DNA of 64,000 nucleotides from an uncultured Cedecea sp. (GTDB lineage: Bacteria; Pseudomonadota; Gammaproteobacteria; Enterobacterales; Enterobacteriaceae): the NCBI RefSeq assembly GCF_947498825.1, contig NZ_CANMLV010000003.1:1-64000 (forward strand). The letters are read 5' to 3'. The position numbers and the translations under genes are program-made. This document shows positions 28,496 through 37,298 of the stretch, one piece after another. The notes below the pieces were generated by a model. It was not told the origin of the DNA, did not search any database, and saw only the letters and a program-made list of their open reading frames with translations. The stretch's first letter is position 1; each line of letters opens with the position of its first letter.

Positions 28496-28855
28496 GCAAT
28501 AAAAATATTCCTGTGTTTTGATTTATCTATAATTATTCCTGACAAGAAATAGTGGACGCTATCTACCCTAACATATCGAAAATCTGAGACAACCCTCAAT
28601 TTTGATATTATCAAATACCCGTGCGTTTAGTGTGGGTAGTAGTTCCCCGGTATCACAGGGCTGAGCGGGGATAATGGCTGTTGAATATTTTTTCATATTG
28701 CTGAATATCAGTAGTGATATTTTGTGATATCAAGCAAAAATTTGGCTGTAGAATTAGTAATAACATTAAGATAAATGGGTATCTGTATTTGCCAAATTTA
28801 TAACCAATATGGAAAGGCGATTTTTCAGAATGATGTACAATATGAATATAATATG
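28496..28855. other. proVWX upstream regulatory region
   Basis: About 360 bp of AT-rich DNA upstream of proV with no credible gene. In E. coli the equivalent stretch carries the osmotically induced promoter and an H-NS upstream element; A/T tracts are present here but exact promoter boxes are not assigned. A 92-codon minus-strand open frame that runs across this region and the terminator at 28862 has no family features. Confidence 0.5.
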
Positions 28856-28861
28856 ACACAA

Positions 28862-28892
28862 AAAAAACAGGCTTGATATGGGCCTGTTTTTT
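28862..28892. terminator. Bidirectional hairpin terminator
   Basis: AAAAAACAGGC-TTGATATGG-GCCTGTTTTTT, an 11-bp stem with A/T tracts on both sides, so it works in either direction. It isolates proVWX from the ygaP cluster. Confidence 0.9.
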
Positions 28893-28934
28893 GCTATTGA
28901 TGCATCCTAATAGATAGCTGATTAAAAGCATTCA

Positions 28935-29185
28935 TTAAGCTTGCTGCGAAGTTAAATCAGCTGTCTCTTCGGCAGTAAATAGCGTTAGCAGTGGCTGATA
29001 AACATCATCCCCAGCCTGACTCTCAGCGATCAATGTTAGCGACTCAGTCCGGGCTAATGCTGCACGTTCTTTGTCTGAAAAATACTCACTTACTTTCCAG
29101 CCTGCCAGTGCATCCAGTTCAGTCAGTTCATTAGCCAGGGGAGCTTTTCTAATCCCGAATAAAGCAATAACAGAAGCCCCTCATC
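28935..29185 (-). pseudogene. Truncated AhpD/carboxymuconolactone decarboxylase-like fragment
   Basis: On the minus strand one frame reads LANELTELDALAGWKVSEYF, then SDKERAALARTESLTLIAES and DDVYQPLLTLFTAEE, ending at 28935. This matches the middle of AhpD-like proteins (W-x-x-S-x-x-F-xx-RERAALALTE-x-LT). The N-terminal third with the start, and the part after the E-E-L helix, are missing. It is a relic downstream of ygaP. The intact decarboxylase-like gene at 30696 belongs to a different branch. Confidence 0.75.
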
Positions 29186-29194
29186 CTGCTATAT

Positions 29195-29716
29195 TCATCG
29201 GTTCCATGGCATGATATTCAGTAATCGTGCCAGTCCGCAAAAACCACTGATACCTGCAAATAATAAACCCGCTCCAACGGCACCTGAAAGTAAGAAAAAG
29301 ATTGGGTTAAAGCTGTATCCGAGGGCGACGCCGAGCACCACTAAGCTTCCGGCGATAATTTGTACCTGGCGCATAATGGGTAATGGCTGGGACTTATCAA
29401 TAGCCAGGGTTAATCCGGTTTGTTTCCAGTTATTCAATCCACCTTCAAGGACTAATGCCTTGGCAGGCGCGGCGATTTCCGCCAGTTTTGAGGCATTTTT
29501 GGCGGTTCGTGCCCCTGACTGGCAGTGAAAAATCACCACATCATCAGCCGTTAACTTCTCCAGCCGGGCACCTTGTTCAATTGCTGAAAGGGGCAGAAGA
29601 CGGGACGCAGGAATGTTTTCACGGGCATATTCATCTGCCTCACGGATATCGACTAAAAGAGCCCCCTTAGTTTGTTGCTGTTGTGCTTCAGAGGGGGAAA
29701 TTGACATTATATTCAT
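29195..29716 (-). CDS. ygaP: Membrane-associated rhodanese YgaP
   Basis: 173 residues, as in E. coli YgaP. The N-terminal rhodanese domain (1-105) has the catalytic loop [13 protein letters not shown] with the active cysteine near residue 65. The C-terminal DUF2892 region (about 115-165) forms two membrane helices ([17 protein letters not shown] and [20 protein letters not shown]). It catalyses sulfur transfer at the inner membrane, and in E. coli the protein is also S-nitrosylated. A start three codons later is possible. It is the last intact gene of the LysR-linked cluster. Confidence 0.95.
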   Translation of the reverse strand: MNIMSISPSEAQQQQTKGALLVDIREADEYARENIPASRLLPLSAIEQGARLEKLTADDVVIFHCQSGARTAKNASKLAEIAAPAKALVLEGGLNNWKQTGLTLAIDKSQPLPIMRQVQIIAGSLVVLGVALGYSFNPIFFLLSGAVGAGLLFAGISGFCGLARLLNIMPWNR

Positions 29717-29779
29717 GGCGGCCTTAAGAGTAGGAAGATGTCAGTCACCGGGTAACCGTCTGTTTACCCGGAGGCTAAA

Positions 29780-30310
29780 TCATACCGCATTTTCAGGAAG
29801 AAGGTTTTCTTCTGCGGCAAGATAACCAATACGATAATTATCCTCGCCATGCCCGGGCTCTTCAAGGAATGTGATATCCAATAGCTGCCACAGGTAAACA
29901 TCCCAGCCACAAAGTTGTCCATTCATAGCAAACGAAGTGAGAGGGCTATACGGCAAGATCTGTTGCCTGGTGATGGCTAAAAATGGTTTATAGCGGACAT
30001 CTTCAACCTGAGGAGTACGCAGTGCCTGCCAGGTCTTAATGAGTGGCCAGCCAAAGTCTTGCGTCAGGCGAACAAAACCGGGGCTTTGTAGAAACCGGGT
30101 CATCGCTTCAGTATTTTTCCAGACGTATAAAGGGGCATAGCGATTTTCCTTTGCGCCAAGTCGGCTATCATCCGACCGTGAAAACAGAAAGGCTTTTAGT
30201 AATAAGCCCGGAAAACCATCGAGTTTGTGGCCATTATCTTGAATACGTTGTTCGATTATCGACATATCGTAATCGGCGGGAAGCGTAAAACTGTATTGCA
30301 TAATAATCAT
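29780..30310 (-). CDS. DUF4865 family protein
   Basis: 176 residues from an ATG at 30310 that has a good GGAGG site; the gene overlaps the tautomerase gene by 4 bp. The sequence has MQYSFTLPADYDMSIIEQRI at the start, GLLLKAFLFSRS, NRYAPLYVWKNTEAMTRFL, then YRIGYLAAEENLLP near the end. This is the DUF4865 family, found beside LysR regulators and tautomerases in many proteobacteria. Its ferredoxin-like dimeric alpha/beta appearance suggests an enzyme of small-molecule metabolism, but no reaction is known. Confidence 0.85.
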   Translation of the reverse strand: MIIMQYSFTLPADYDMSIIEQRIQDNGHKLDGFPGLLLKAFLFSRSDDSRLGAKENRYAPLYVWKNTEAMTRFLQSPGFVRLTQDFGWPLIKTWQALRTPQVEDVRYKPFLAITRQQILPYSPLTSFAMNGQLCGWDVYLWQLLDITFLEEPGHGEDNYRIGYLAAEENLLPENAV

Positions 30311-30696
30311 AACGCCTCCGGGCAATACATTTCGCCATTGCTGAAGCTCCAGTCCTCAGCGTGATTAAACTGAATAATCACCATGACGTCATCGGGATTA
30401 ATGTCCAATGCTGAGAAAAGGCGCTGACTCAGTACAGAGTAGAGATTTTGCTTCTGCTCCATCGTCCGTAGCTTGCCTGCTGTTATCTGAAAGAGGACAA
30501 AGTTATTGCTGCGCTTACCGCTCTGATAGTGTCGGTCAAACACGCGCTGACTGTCAGGAAGTCTTTCAAAGATCTGAAAACAGTCATTTAATGGAACGGA
30601 AAACTCTTCTGTCAGACTTTGATGCAGAATGGCAGAAATGTCTTCCAGCTGAGTATCGGTGTAATGATCGCCCAGTGTGATTCGGGTAACAGGCAT
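30307..30696 (-). CDS. Tautomerase-family protein
   Basis: 129 residues starting MPVTRITLG, so a processed Pro1 would be the catalytic base of the 4-oxalocrotonate tautomerase/MIF superfamily. The length corresponds to a fused tandem of two beta-alpha-beta units. Other conserved parts are the FQIFERLP strand and the RSNNFVLFQIT segment. It overlaps the upstream decarboxylase-like gene by one base and the downstream DUF4865 gene by four, so the three are translationally coupled. The natural substrate is not known. Confidence 0.85.
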   Translation of the reverse strand: MPVTRITLGDHYTDTQLEDISAILHQSLTEEFSVPLNDCFQIFERLPDSQRVFDRHYQSGKRSNNFVLFQITAGKLRTMEQKQNLYSVLSQRLFSALDINPDDVMVIIQFNHAEDWSFSNGEMYCPEAL

Positions 30697-31004
30697 CAGT
30701 CGCTCTCCTCATTAAGACAACCGAGTGCAGATACTGCCGCGGGCCAGCCTGCATAGAATGCCAGATGTGTGAATAGCTCGGTAATTTCCTCGTCACTGAC
30801 GCCATTCTGACGGGCAAAACTGAGGTGCCAGGGAAGCTGCTGTAACCGCCCCATTGCGGCCAGGGCTGACAGCGTTATCAGACTGCGGTCATGCGGGGAA
30901 AGTACTCGACGTGCCCAGATATCATTAAACAGTACATCGTTACTCAGTTCGGCAAGTTTTGGTGCTACTTGAGCGAGCGTTTCTTTATCGAGAATTTTTA
31001 CCAT
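30696..31004 (-). CDS. Carboxymuconolactone decarboxylase-like (AhpD fold) protein
   Basis: 102 residues. The sequence VLFNDIWARRVLSPHDRSLI followed by TLSALAAMGRLQQLPWHLSF and ARQNGVSDEEITELFTHLAF matches the CMD family. It includes the S-x-x-DRSL and H-x-x-x-A-x-x-x-G pattern but lacks the C-x-x-C thiol pair of true AhpD. First gene of the four-gene minus-strand cluster, divergent from the LysR gene with a 94-bp intergenic region, which suggests direct control by that regulator. Confidence 0.87.
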   Translation of the reverse strand: MVKILDKETLAQVAPKLAELSNDVLFNDIWARRVLSPHDRSLITLSALAAMGRLQQLPWHLSFARQNGVSDEEITELFTHLAFYAGWPAAVSALGCLNEESD

Positions 31005-31098
31005 GACATTGACTCCTTATTGACATAGCAGTGATACTCGCGCAATAGTTTTATCCTGAAAATCAAATTATTTAAAACGAACAGTCCCGATAATAAGG

Positions 31099-31998
31099 AT
31101 GATTGTGAATAAACTTACCCCTGCACTGGATTTGGATGCGTTACGGAGTTTTGTGGCAGGCATTGAGTCCGGCAGCTTTGCGCAGGCGGCTTCCCGGCTT
31201 GCCCGTTCCACCTCTGCGGTCAGCTCTCAGTTGAAAAAACTTGAGGCACAGTGTGATACCGCTTTAGTGGTGAAAAAAGGTCGTCATCTACAGCTCACCG
31301 ACCAGGGTGAAATATTGCTCAGTTATGCCCGACGTATGCTGGCGCTGAACGATGAAACATTGCGGGCGATGAAAGGTGAGCTGTTAACCGGTGAACTGCG
31401 CATTGGTCTGCAGGAAGATTTTGGTGAGGCGTTGATGCCTGGCATTCTGGGGCAATTCAAACGTCATTATCCGGAATTACGGATAGTTGCCAGAGTGGAT
31501 CGCAATCAGGCACTGAATACCGCACTGGATAATCAATTACTGGATATGGCACTGGTATGGCAATCAGACACGCAGCTTCAGAGTGGTAAATTACTCGGTG
31601 ACTGCCCGCTCTCCTGGATCCATCATCCTGATTTTAACATTTCTCCTTTACTGGAAAATGGTGAGCCCTTGCCACTGGTGATGTTTGACAGCCCCTGTTT
31701 GATGCGTTCACGTGCTACAGCATGCCTGGACAAGGCAGGAATTCCCTGGCGTGTGGTCTTTGTGAGTCAGAGTCTGAGCGGTATTTGGGCAGCAGTCCAG
31801 GCAGGGCTTGGGATAACCGTACGTACACAAATCGGCATGCCAGCGAGTTTGCGTAAGTTAACGCATCTTTTACCCGCGCCGGGTTCGGTAGGTATTTCAC
31901 TTAAACAATATCAGACAAACGGTAGCTCTCACACCGCACAAATAATGCTTGCTCAGTTGATGGAAGAGGCATTATTAAAAGAACTGCCAGTTATATAA
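31099..31998 (+). CDS. LysR-family transcriptional regulator
   Basis: 299 residues. The N-terminal HTH reads FVAGIESGSFAQAASRLARS with TSAVSSQLKKLE (about residues 18-50), followed by the linker helix and a periplasmic-binding-like effector domain to residue 295. It is divergent from the decarboxylase-like/tautomerase/DUF4865/ygaP cluster, and LysR proteins usually regulate the divergently transcribed unit. The effector is unknown. An AAGGATG site overlaps the start, and a hairpin terminator follows. Confidence 0.92.
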   Translation: MIVNKLTPALDLDALRSFVAGIESGSFAQAASRLARSTSAVSSQLKKLEAQCDTALVVKKGRHLQLTDQGEILLSYARRMLALNDETLRAMKGELLTGELRIGLQEDFGEALMPGILGQFKRHYPELRIVARVDRNQALNTALDNQLLDMALVWQSDTQLQSGKLLGDCPLSWIHHPDFNISPLLENGEPLPLVMFDSPCLMRSRATACLDKAGIPWRVVFVSQSLSGIWAAVQAGLGITVRTQIGMPASLRKLTHLLPAPGSVGISLKQYQTNGSSHTAQIMLAQLMEEALLKELPVI

Positions 31999-32006
31999 GG
32001 GGAATA

Positions 32007-32045
32007 CAGAATCGGGAATGATGTTATCTATTCCCGATTCTGTGG
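32007..32045 (+). terminator. Hairpin terminator of the LysR gene
   Basis: CAGAATCGGGAAT-GATGTTATCT-ATTCCCGATTCTG, a 13-bp perfect stem directly after the LysR stop. Only a weak T tract follows. Confidence 0.75.
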
Positions 32046-32128
32046 CAGGTTATAATATCAGAGACTGATAACACCTTTTATCAATAATGTGATGATAATA
32101 ATATCCAGCAATAACAGAATACACTGAG

Positions 32129-32255
32129 TATACCCGTCATACTTCAAGTTGCTTGGGCATTACTTTTGTCAATCCTGGCGAATCACATAGTTTATCTATG
32201 CTCATCGCCAGGATTGACTCTGCGCCTACAAGCAACTTGAATTATTTAGGGTATA
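32129..32255. repeat. ERIC-like repeat (full length)
   Basis: 127 bp from TATACCCGTCATACTTCAAG to CTTGAATTATTTAGGGTATA with the intact GAATCACATAGTTTATCTATG core. The inner stem differs from the 24926 copy by paired substitutions (CAATCCTGGC with GCCAGGATTG). It lies between the LysR gene and the ABC operon. Confidence 0.92.
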
Positions 32256-32443
32256 AATATATTCAGTGGCTGAGAATATGGGTTGTTATCCTGTTTCTTT
32301 AAAGCGCTGATGTTATTCATGGTCGTCCATGCATTATAGAAAAACTTATTAAAACGTGATTTTTATCGCGCAATATTGTTTTGTCATACTTCTGTCAAAT
32401 TTCCTTGTTCTGATATGCGCAACAAAACGAAAGGGGATTGACC

Positions 32444-33421
32444 ATGAGTAAGAAAAATGCGCTTGCAGCCTTGCTGCTCACTCTTATCAGCGCATCGGCA
32501 ACTGCCAAATCTACGCTGAATCTCTATACCAGCCAGTTGAATGATGATGCGCAGATGACCGTCAACGCATTTGAAAAGGCGCACCCGGACATTGAAGTAA
32601 AATGGATCCGTGACGGAACCACTAAGCTGACTGCACGCCTACAGGCCGAACTGGCTGCTGGCGCTGCCACACCGGATGTGCTGTTGCTGGCAGACAGTGT
32701 GACCATGGAATCTCTGAAGAATCAAAATCTATTAACGCCTTATAAATCTCCGCAAACGGCGCGCTTTGATAGTGCACTGTATGATAAAGACGGCTATTAC
32801 GCCGGAACGAAACTGATTACCACTGGAATCGCCTACCACAGTAAAGCCCCGGTAAAACCCGAGTCATGGAATGATTTGCTCAAGCCTGAAGTTAAAAATA
32901 TGACCACACTGCCAAGCCCGCTGTATTCAGGAGCGGCACAAATTCATCAGGCCGCAATCATGGACGACCCTAAACTGGGGTGGGACTATTATGAAAAATT
33001 GAAAGAAAATGGTGCTATGCCACAAAGTGGTAATGGTGCCGTAATGAGTGCGATTGCCTCTGGTAGCAAGGCCTATGGTGTGCTGGTGGACTATATGGCT
33101 ATCCGTGAAAAAGCGAAGGGGGCACCGATTGAATTCGTGTTCCCAAAAGAAGGGGTGAGCGTGGTCACCGAGCCGGTTGCCATTATGAGCAATAGCAAAA
33201 ATCCTGAAGCAGCCAAAGCTTTTGTCGATTTTGTGCTCTCACCTGAAGGCCAGCAACTGGTTCTTGAGCAGGGCTTTTTACCAGCGGATGCCAGCCTGCC
33301 CGTTCCGCAAGGTTTCCCACCTCGCGACAGCATTAAGCTAATGCCATTGAATGCAGCTAAAGCGCTGGCTGATACTGAAACCAATAAAAAACGTTTTGCT
33401 GACCTGTTCGGTAACCGTTAA
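32444..33421 (+). CDS. ABC transporter periplasmic binding protein (AfuA/PhnS-like)
   Basis: 325 residues from ATG 32444, placed by the AAGGGG ribosome site; a TTG two codons earlier is too close to it. A signal peptide ends about TATAKS. The body is a type II solute-binding protein (NLYTSQLNDDAQMTVNAFEK at the N-terminal lobe, GVLVDYMAIREKA and EPVAIMSNSKNPEAAKAFVD in the C-terminal lobe), the family that contains ferric-iron, hexose-phosphate (AfuA) and 2-aminoethylphosphonate binders. The phosphatase-type genes in the operon favour a phosphorylated organic ligand over iron. That is inference. Confidence 0.88.
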   Translation: MSKKNALAALLLTLISASATAKSTLNLYTSQLNDDAQMTVNAFEKAHPDIEVKWIRDGTTKLTARLQAELAAGAATPDVLLLADSVTMESLKNQNLLTPYKSPQTARFDSALYDKDGYYAGTKLITTGIAYHSKAPVKPESWNDLLKPEVKNMTTLPSPLYSGAAQIHQAAIMDDPKLGWDYYEKLKENGAMPQSGNGAVMSAIASGSKAYGVLVDYMAIREKAKGAPIEFVFPKEGVSVVTEPVAIMSNSKNPEAAKAFVDFVLSPEGQQLVLEQGFLPADASLPVPQGFPPRDSIKLMPLNAAKALADTETNKKRFADLFGNR

Positions 33422-33450
33422 TTCCTTTCGGTATGACTGACAATCAAATA

Positions 33451-33486
33451 GCCAGTAATAACGGACAGACTGTTACTGGCTTTTAT
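33451..33486 (+). terminator. Intra-operon hairpin after the binding-protein gene
   Basis: GCCAGTAA-TAACGGACAGACTG-TTACTGGC followed by TTTTAT. It lies between the binding-protein gene and the permease gene. Such partial terminators or RNA-stabilising hairpins commonly raise binding-protein output relative to the membrane parts. Confidence 0.75.
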
Positions 33487-33514
33487 CGTATCTCGTTTTG
33501 GAAGTTGTTTCGTC

Positions 33515-35227
33515 ATGACAAGTATGACTTTGCATCAGAATGCCAGTAATCACTCTATAAAGGGGCTACTCTGGTTATTATTATGCCTCGTCGCGTTACT
33601 GAGTTTATTACCCAGTTTGCGTCTGCTTCTTTCAGCTTTAGTGGATTGGCGGCAGGGTAGCGACAGCAGTTTGTGGCGAGTATTAAATAATCAGGCCACC
33701 TGGGTGGCGTTATACCACAGTATTTATACCAGTGGATTAGGTACGTTAATTTCTTTATTTCTCGGCAGTTTGTTTGCCTTTTGTCTGGCACTGACCCCTA
33801 TCCGTATGAAACAAGTATGGGTCTTTTTATTTATGCTGCCAATGATGATCCCTCCTCAAGTGACAGCATTGAGCTGGCTGCAGTTATTTGGTTCCAATAG
33901 TATTTTGCTTGACAGCATTGGTCTTGCCCCTGAATTTGGTAGCGTGAATCCACTGTATTCCCCAGAAGGTATTGCGCTGTTATTGGGTATTCAACACGCA
34001 CCTCTGGTCTTTCTGGCGCTGCGCACGCAACTGCAGTGTTTACCGAAGGAGCATATTGAAGCGGCGCGTCTGAACGGCGCTTCGTTGTGGCAGGTGTTTT
34101 TCGATATCGTGCTACCACTTTGCCGTACCGCACTGTGGGGAGGCGCGACGATTGCCTTTGTTTCTGCTCTGGGCAATTTTGGCATTCCGGCGATGCTCGG
34201 TATCCCTGTCTCTTACTTTGTTCTGCCTGTCTATATCTATCAGGCACTGTCCAGTTTCGGCCCGTCGATGATTAACGAAGTTGCCGCCTTGTCAGTGCTG
34301 ATGGGAATTCTGGCGATTGCGATTGTGACCTTGCAGGCAAAAATGCAGCGTCGGTATGCCTTGCCATTAATTGGCATGGCGGGGCGTTCGTTAGCATTCA
34401 CTTTAGGGAAATGGCGCCTGGTGGTAGAAATTATGATGGGACTGGTGTTGTTTGCCATTCTGGTTGCCCCGTTACTGGCGCTGATTGCCACCTCTCTGGT
34501 GCCGACGATGGGGGTGCCACTCAATAGCGACACTCTCACTTTCGCTGCCTGGCGCAGTGTTTTTGATGTTCAAAGCCCTGCATGGCGAGCACTCACTAAC
34601 AGTATGGTGCTGTCTGTTTCTGCGGCCATGGTATTGCTGGTGCTCAGCCTGCCTCTGGCCTGGTTACTGGTGCGTTACTCCAGTCGTCCACTCCGCTGGT
34701 TACATAGCATGATAGATATACCTTACACGCTGCCGGGAGTCGTACTGGCTATCGCTTGTATTCTCTTGTTCTCTCGCCCATTACCGATTCTGGAAATAAG
34801 TCTCAGTGGAACGCTCACGATTATTTTTATTGCCTATCTGGCCCGTTTTCTCACTGTCTGTTTAAAACCCGTTCATAGCAGCATGATGCAGTTGGATCCG
34901 GCGATGGAAGAAGCGGCCAGCCTGGCGGGGGCGAATTTCTCCCAGCGTTTAACCCATATCGTATTACCACTCCTGGCACCGGCAGCCTTTGCAGGCGCGC
35001 TGCTGGTGTTTCTGACGGCGGCGAATGAACTGACCGTTTCCGCTCTGTTATGGAGCGCAGGAAAAGAAACGCTTGGGGTGGTGATATTCAGTTTGGATGA
35101 AAGCGGTAATAAGGTACTGGCATCTGCCATTTCGGTATTCGTTGTCGTATTAGTTGCATTAGTGATGTTGCTTCTGAGCGCGCTGAGTAAGTATTTACCA
35201 AAAGGAGTTATCCCATGGCAGAGCTAA
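33515..35227 (+). CDS. ABC transporter permease (fused double-permease, AfuB/ThiP-like)
   Basis: 570 residues with about 12 transmembrane helices: two homologous permease halves in one chain. Each half carries an EAA-type loop (EAARLNGASLWQVFFDIVLP near residue 183 and EEAASLAGANFSQRLTHIVL near residue 466). The fused two-domain form is typical of the iron/thiamine/hexose-phosphate/AEP transporter group. Its stop overlaps the ATPase gene by 13 bp, so the two are translationally coupled. A second ATG three codons in is an alternative start. Confidence 0.9.
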   Translation: MTSMTLHQNASNHSIKGLLWLLLCLVALLSLLPSLRLLLSALVDWRQGSDSSLWRVLNNQATWVALYHSIYTSGLGTLISLFLGSLFAFCLALTPIRMKQVWVFLFMLPMMIPPQVTALSWLQLFGSNSILLDSIGLAPEFGSVNPLYSPEGIALLLGIQHAPLVFLALRTQLQCLPKEHIEAARLNGASLWQVFFDIVLPLCRTALWGGATIAFVSALGNFGIPAMLGIPVSYFVLPVYIYQALSSFGPSMINEVAALSVLMGILAIAIVTLQAKMQRRYALPLIGMAGRSLAFTLGKWRLVVEIMMGLVLFAILVAPLLALIATSLVPTMGVPLNSDTLTFAAWRSVFDVQSPAWRALTNSMVLSVSAAMVLLVLSLPLAWLLVRYSSRPLRWLHSMIDIPYTLPGVVLAIACILLFSRPLPILEISLSGTLTIIFIAYLARFLTVCLKPVHSSMMQLDPAMEEAASLAGANFSQRLTHIVLPLLAPAAFAGALLVFLTAANELTVSALLWSAGKETLGVVIFSLDESGNKVLASAISVFVVVLVALVMLLLSALSKYLPKGVIPWQS

Positions 35228-36243
35228 AACTGGAACAGCTTAGCAAAGTATTTGGCGACCAGACCGTTGTCCGGGGTATTAATCTGACGATTCCCCAGGG
35301 AGCCTTTACTGCGTTACTTGGGCCTAGTGGCTGTGGCAAAACGACGACATTACGTATTCTGGCCGGACTTGAGGAACTCAGTGGCGGGCGTTTATTGCTG
35401 GGGGATAAGTTGCTGGCTGACAGCCAGACTCACACGCCTCCTGAATTACGTGATATGGGGATGGTATTTCAGTCTTACGCCCTGTGGCCCCATATGACTG
35501 TTGCAGAAAATGTCGGTTACCCGTTAAAACTACGTAAGGTAAAAGGGGCGGCGCGGCAAAAACAAGTTATGGATGCGCTGGATATTGTTGAACTGGGGGC
35601 CTATGCCTGCCGTTCACCCCAGGAGCTCAGTGGCGGACAACGTCAACGTGTCGCTTTAGCGCGTTGCCTGGTTTCTGAACCTAAAGTGGTATTGCTGGAC
35701 GAACCTCTGGCCAACCTCGACAGGCACCTGCGAGCTACCATGGAACAAACTTTCCGAGATTTTCATCGCCGGACGGGGGCGACCTTTGTCTATGTCACCC
35801 ACGATCAGGCTGAAGCGATGGCGCTGGCCAGCCATATTGCCGTGATGCACAAAGGCGAGTTAATGCAGTGGGGGGCACCTCAGGATTTATATCTGCGTCC
35901 ACAAAATGCCTGGGTGGCGAGTTTTATTGGCAAGGGGAGTATCTTGTCATTAGCCACTCCCGCAGATACTCAGCACCTGGACGGTCAGCGATTACACAAT
36001 AGCTTTAGTAGTCAGACTCTCTATGCAACGCAACCTGTACTGGTGCGCCCGGAACATGTTCAGGTCGCCGATAGCGGACTGAGCGCCAAAGTTGAAGGAT
36101 GTATTTATCAGGGGGAGCGCTATCTGGTTGATTTGCGTCTGCCTGATGGTCAAAGACTTACCGCGTTCCACCATGCCGCTTTGCAACAGCAGCAGAATGT
36201 TTGCGTGCGCTTACATCAGGGCTGGCGTCTGGAGGCAGCATGA
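35215..36243 (+). CDS. ABC transporter ATP-binding protein
   Basis: 342 residues. Walker A GPSGCGKTT near residue 38, Q-loop MVFQSYALWPHMTVAENVGY, signature LSGGQRQRVALARCL, Walker B VVLLDEPLANLD, and H-loop YVTHDQAEAMAL. A C-terminal TOBE-like regulatory domain (about 245-342) includes LVRPEHVQVADSGLSAKVEG. It energises import through the permease encoded just upstream and overlaps the hydrolase gene by 4 bp (ATGA). Confidence 0.93.
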   Translation: MAELKLEQLSKVFGDQTVVRGINLTIPQGAFTALLGPSGCGKTTTLRILAGLEELSGGRLLLGDKLLADSQTHTPPELRDMGMVFQSYALWPHMTVAENVGYPLKLRKVKGAARQKQVMDALDIVELGAYACRSPQELSGGQRQRVALARCLVSEPKVVLLDEPLANLDRHLRATMEQTFRDFHRRTGATFVYVTHDQAEAMALASHIAVMHKGELMQWGAPQDLYLRPQNAWVASFIGKGSILSLATPADTQHLDGQRLHNSFSSQTLYATQPVLVRPEHVQVADSGLSAKVEGCIYQGERYLVDLRLPDGQRLTAFHHAALQQQQNVCVRLHQGWRLEAA

Positions 36244-37298
36244 AAATAGAGATTATCAGTGGTCTGAATCGTAAAGCGCCAGCCGCTATTTTACTGAGCG
36301 CTGAAGGTCTGCGTATTTTGCTGGATGCGGGCGGCGAACTTGAGTCGGATAAAGCCTTATGGCAGGTTCCTGCAGATATCGATGCTGTTTTGCTCAGTCA
36401 TGACCATACCGATCATATTGCCGGACTTAATCGTTTACCACGTGATGTGCCTGTTTATTGTAGCAAGGTGACGGCGCAGGCATTACCCGTGGGGCACAAT
36501 GTTCAGTGTATTGATATCAGAGGACGTTTTCGTATTGGTGGGATAACGGTGACAACCGGGAGCTGTGGTCACGCCTACGGCGGTGTCTGGTTTCATCTGG
36601 ATATTGCGGGGGGCGTATTTTATAGCGGTGATATCAGTATGGAGTCTGCATTGTTTCACTTTGACTCACCGCCACCCGCCCGTATTGCTCTGGTCGATGC
36701 ATCCTACGGTTTATATGATATTCCTCAGCAGCAGCAACTGGACAGGTTACGCCACTATTTATTACAGCCCAGTTTATGCCCGGTTCCTCCCTCAGGTCGT
36801 GCAGTTGAACTGGCTTTGTTAAGGGTGCGTGATAATCAGGCGAATATCGCGATGGATGAGAGCTGTCGGACAATGATGGAGCAAATGTCACATCAGAACG
36901 ACGGTAGTTTACAGGCAAGTGTGGTGGCTGAATTACAATCTCTGACTCAAATATTGCCGCTATTTTCTACCGAAGCGCCTTTGGTTCTGGCCTCTGATCC
37001 TGATGGTATGAGTGGCATGGCGGGGATATTACGAGAACGGAATGATTTCCATCATCGTACCTTATTTACTGGCCATCTTAATCAATACGCTCATCAGCAG
37101 TGGCTGTCAGGAGAGGTCGATTTTTGTCGCTGGAATGTCCACCCTACGCTGAGCTGTTTAAAAAAACTGGTGGCTATGCTGTCATGCCAGTACTTCGCTC
37201 CGCTGTTTACGCCGCTGAATAGCCCGGCACAATGGCAGCAGGAACTACAATGTGAAATAATCACTCACCCCACGTTTGAAATAGAACTATGTCAATAA
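36240..37298 (+). CDS. Metallo-beta-lactamase-fold hydrolase with beta-CASP-like features
   Basis: 352 residues from the ATG overlapping the ATPase stop. The metal-binding HDHTDH motif is at residues 54-59, a further histidine lies in GSCGHAYGG, and an aspartate in YSGDIS. A middle segment reads VPPSGRAVELALLRVRDNQA and a later one APLVLASDPDGMSGMAGILR then TGHLNQYAHQQ. These recall the GRAQELL and SGM/TGH blocks of beta-CASP nucleases (RNase J/CPSF type), though the protein is shorter than usual. It is probably a cytoplasmic phosphodiesterase acting on the imported compound. The substrate is unknown. Confidence 0.75.
   Translation: MKIEIISGLNRKAPAAILLSAEGLRILLDAGGELESDKALWQVPADIDAVLLSHDHTDHIAGLNRLPRDVPVYCSKVTAQALPVGHNVQCIDIRGRFRIGGITVTTGSCGHAYGGVWFHLDIAGGVFYSGDISMESALFHFDSPPPARIALVDASYGLYDIPQQQQLDRLRHYLLQPSLCPVPPSGRAVELALLRVRDNQANIAMDESCRTMMEQMSHQNDGSLQASVVAELQSLTQILPLFSTEAPLVLASDPDGMSGMAGILRERNDFHHRTLFTGHLNQYAHQQWLSGEVDFCRWNVHPTLSCLKKLVAMLSCQYFAPLFTPLNSPAQWQQELQCEIITHPTFEIELCQ

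Noticed and set aside
28653-28931. 92-codon minus-strand open frame upstream of proV
   Set aside because: It runs through a rho-independent terminator and AT-rich promoter DNA and shows no domain or signal features beyond random hydrophobicity.
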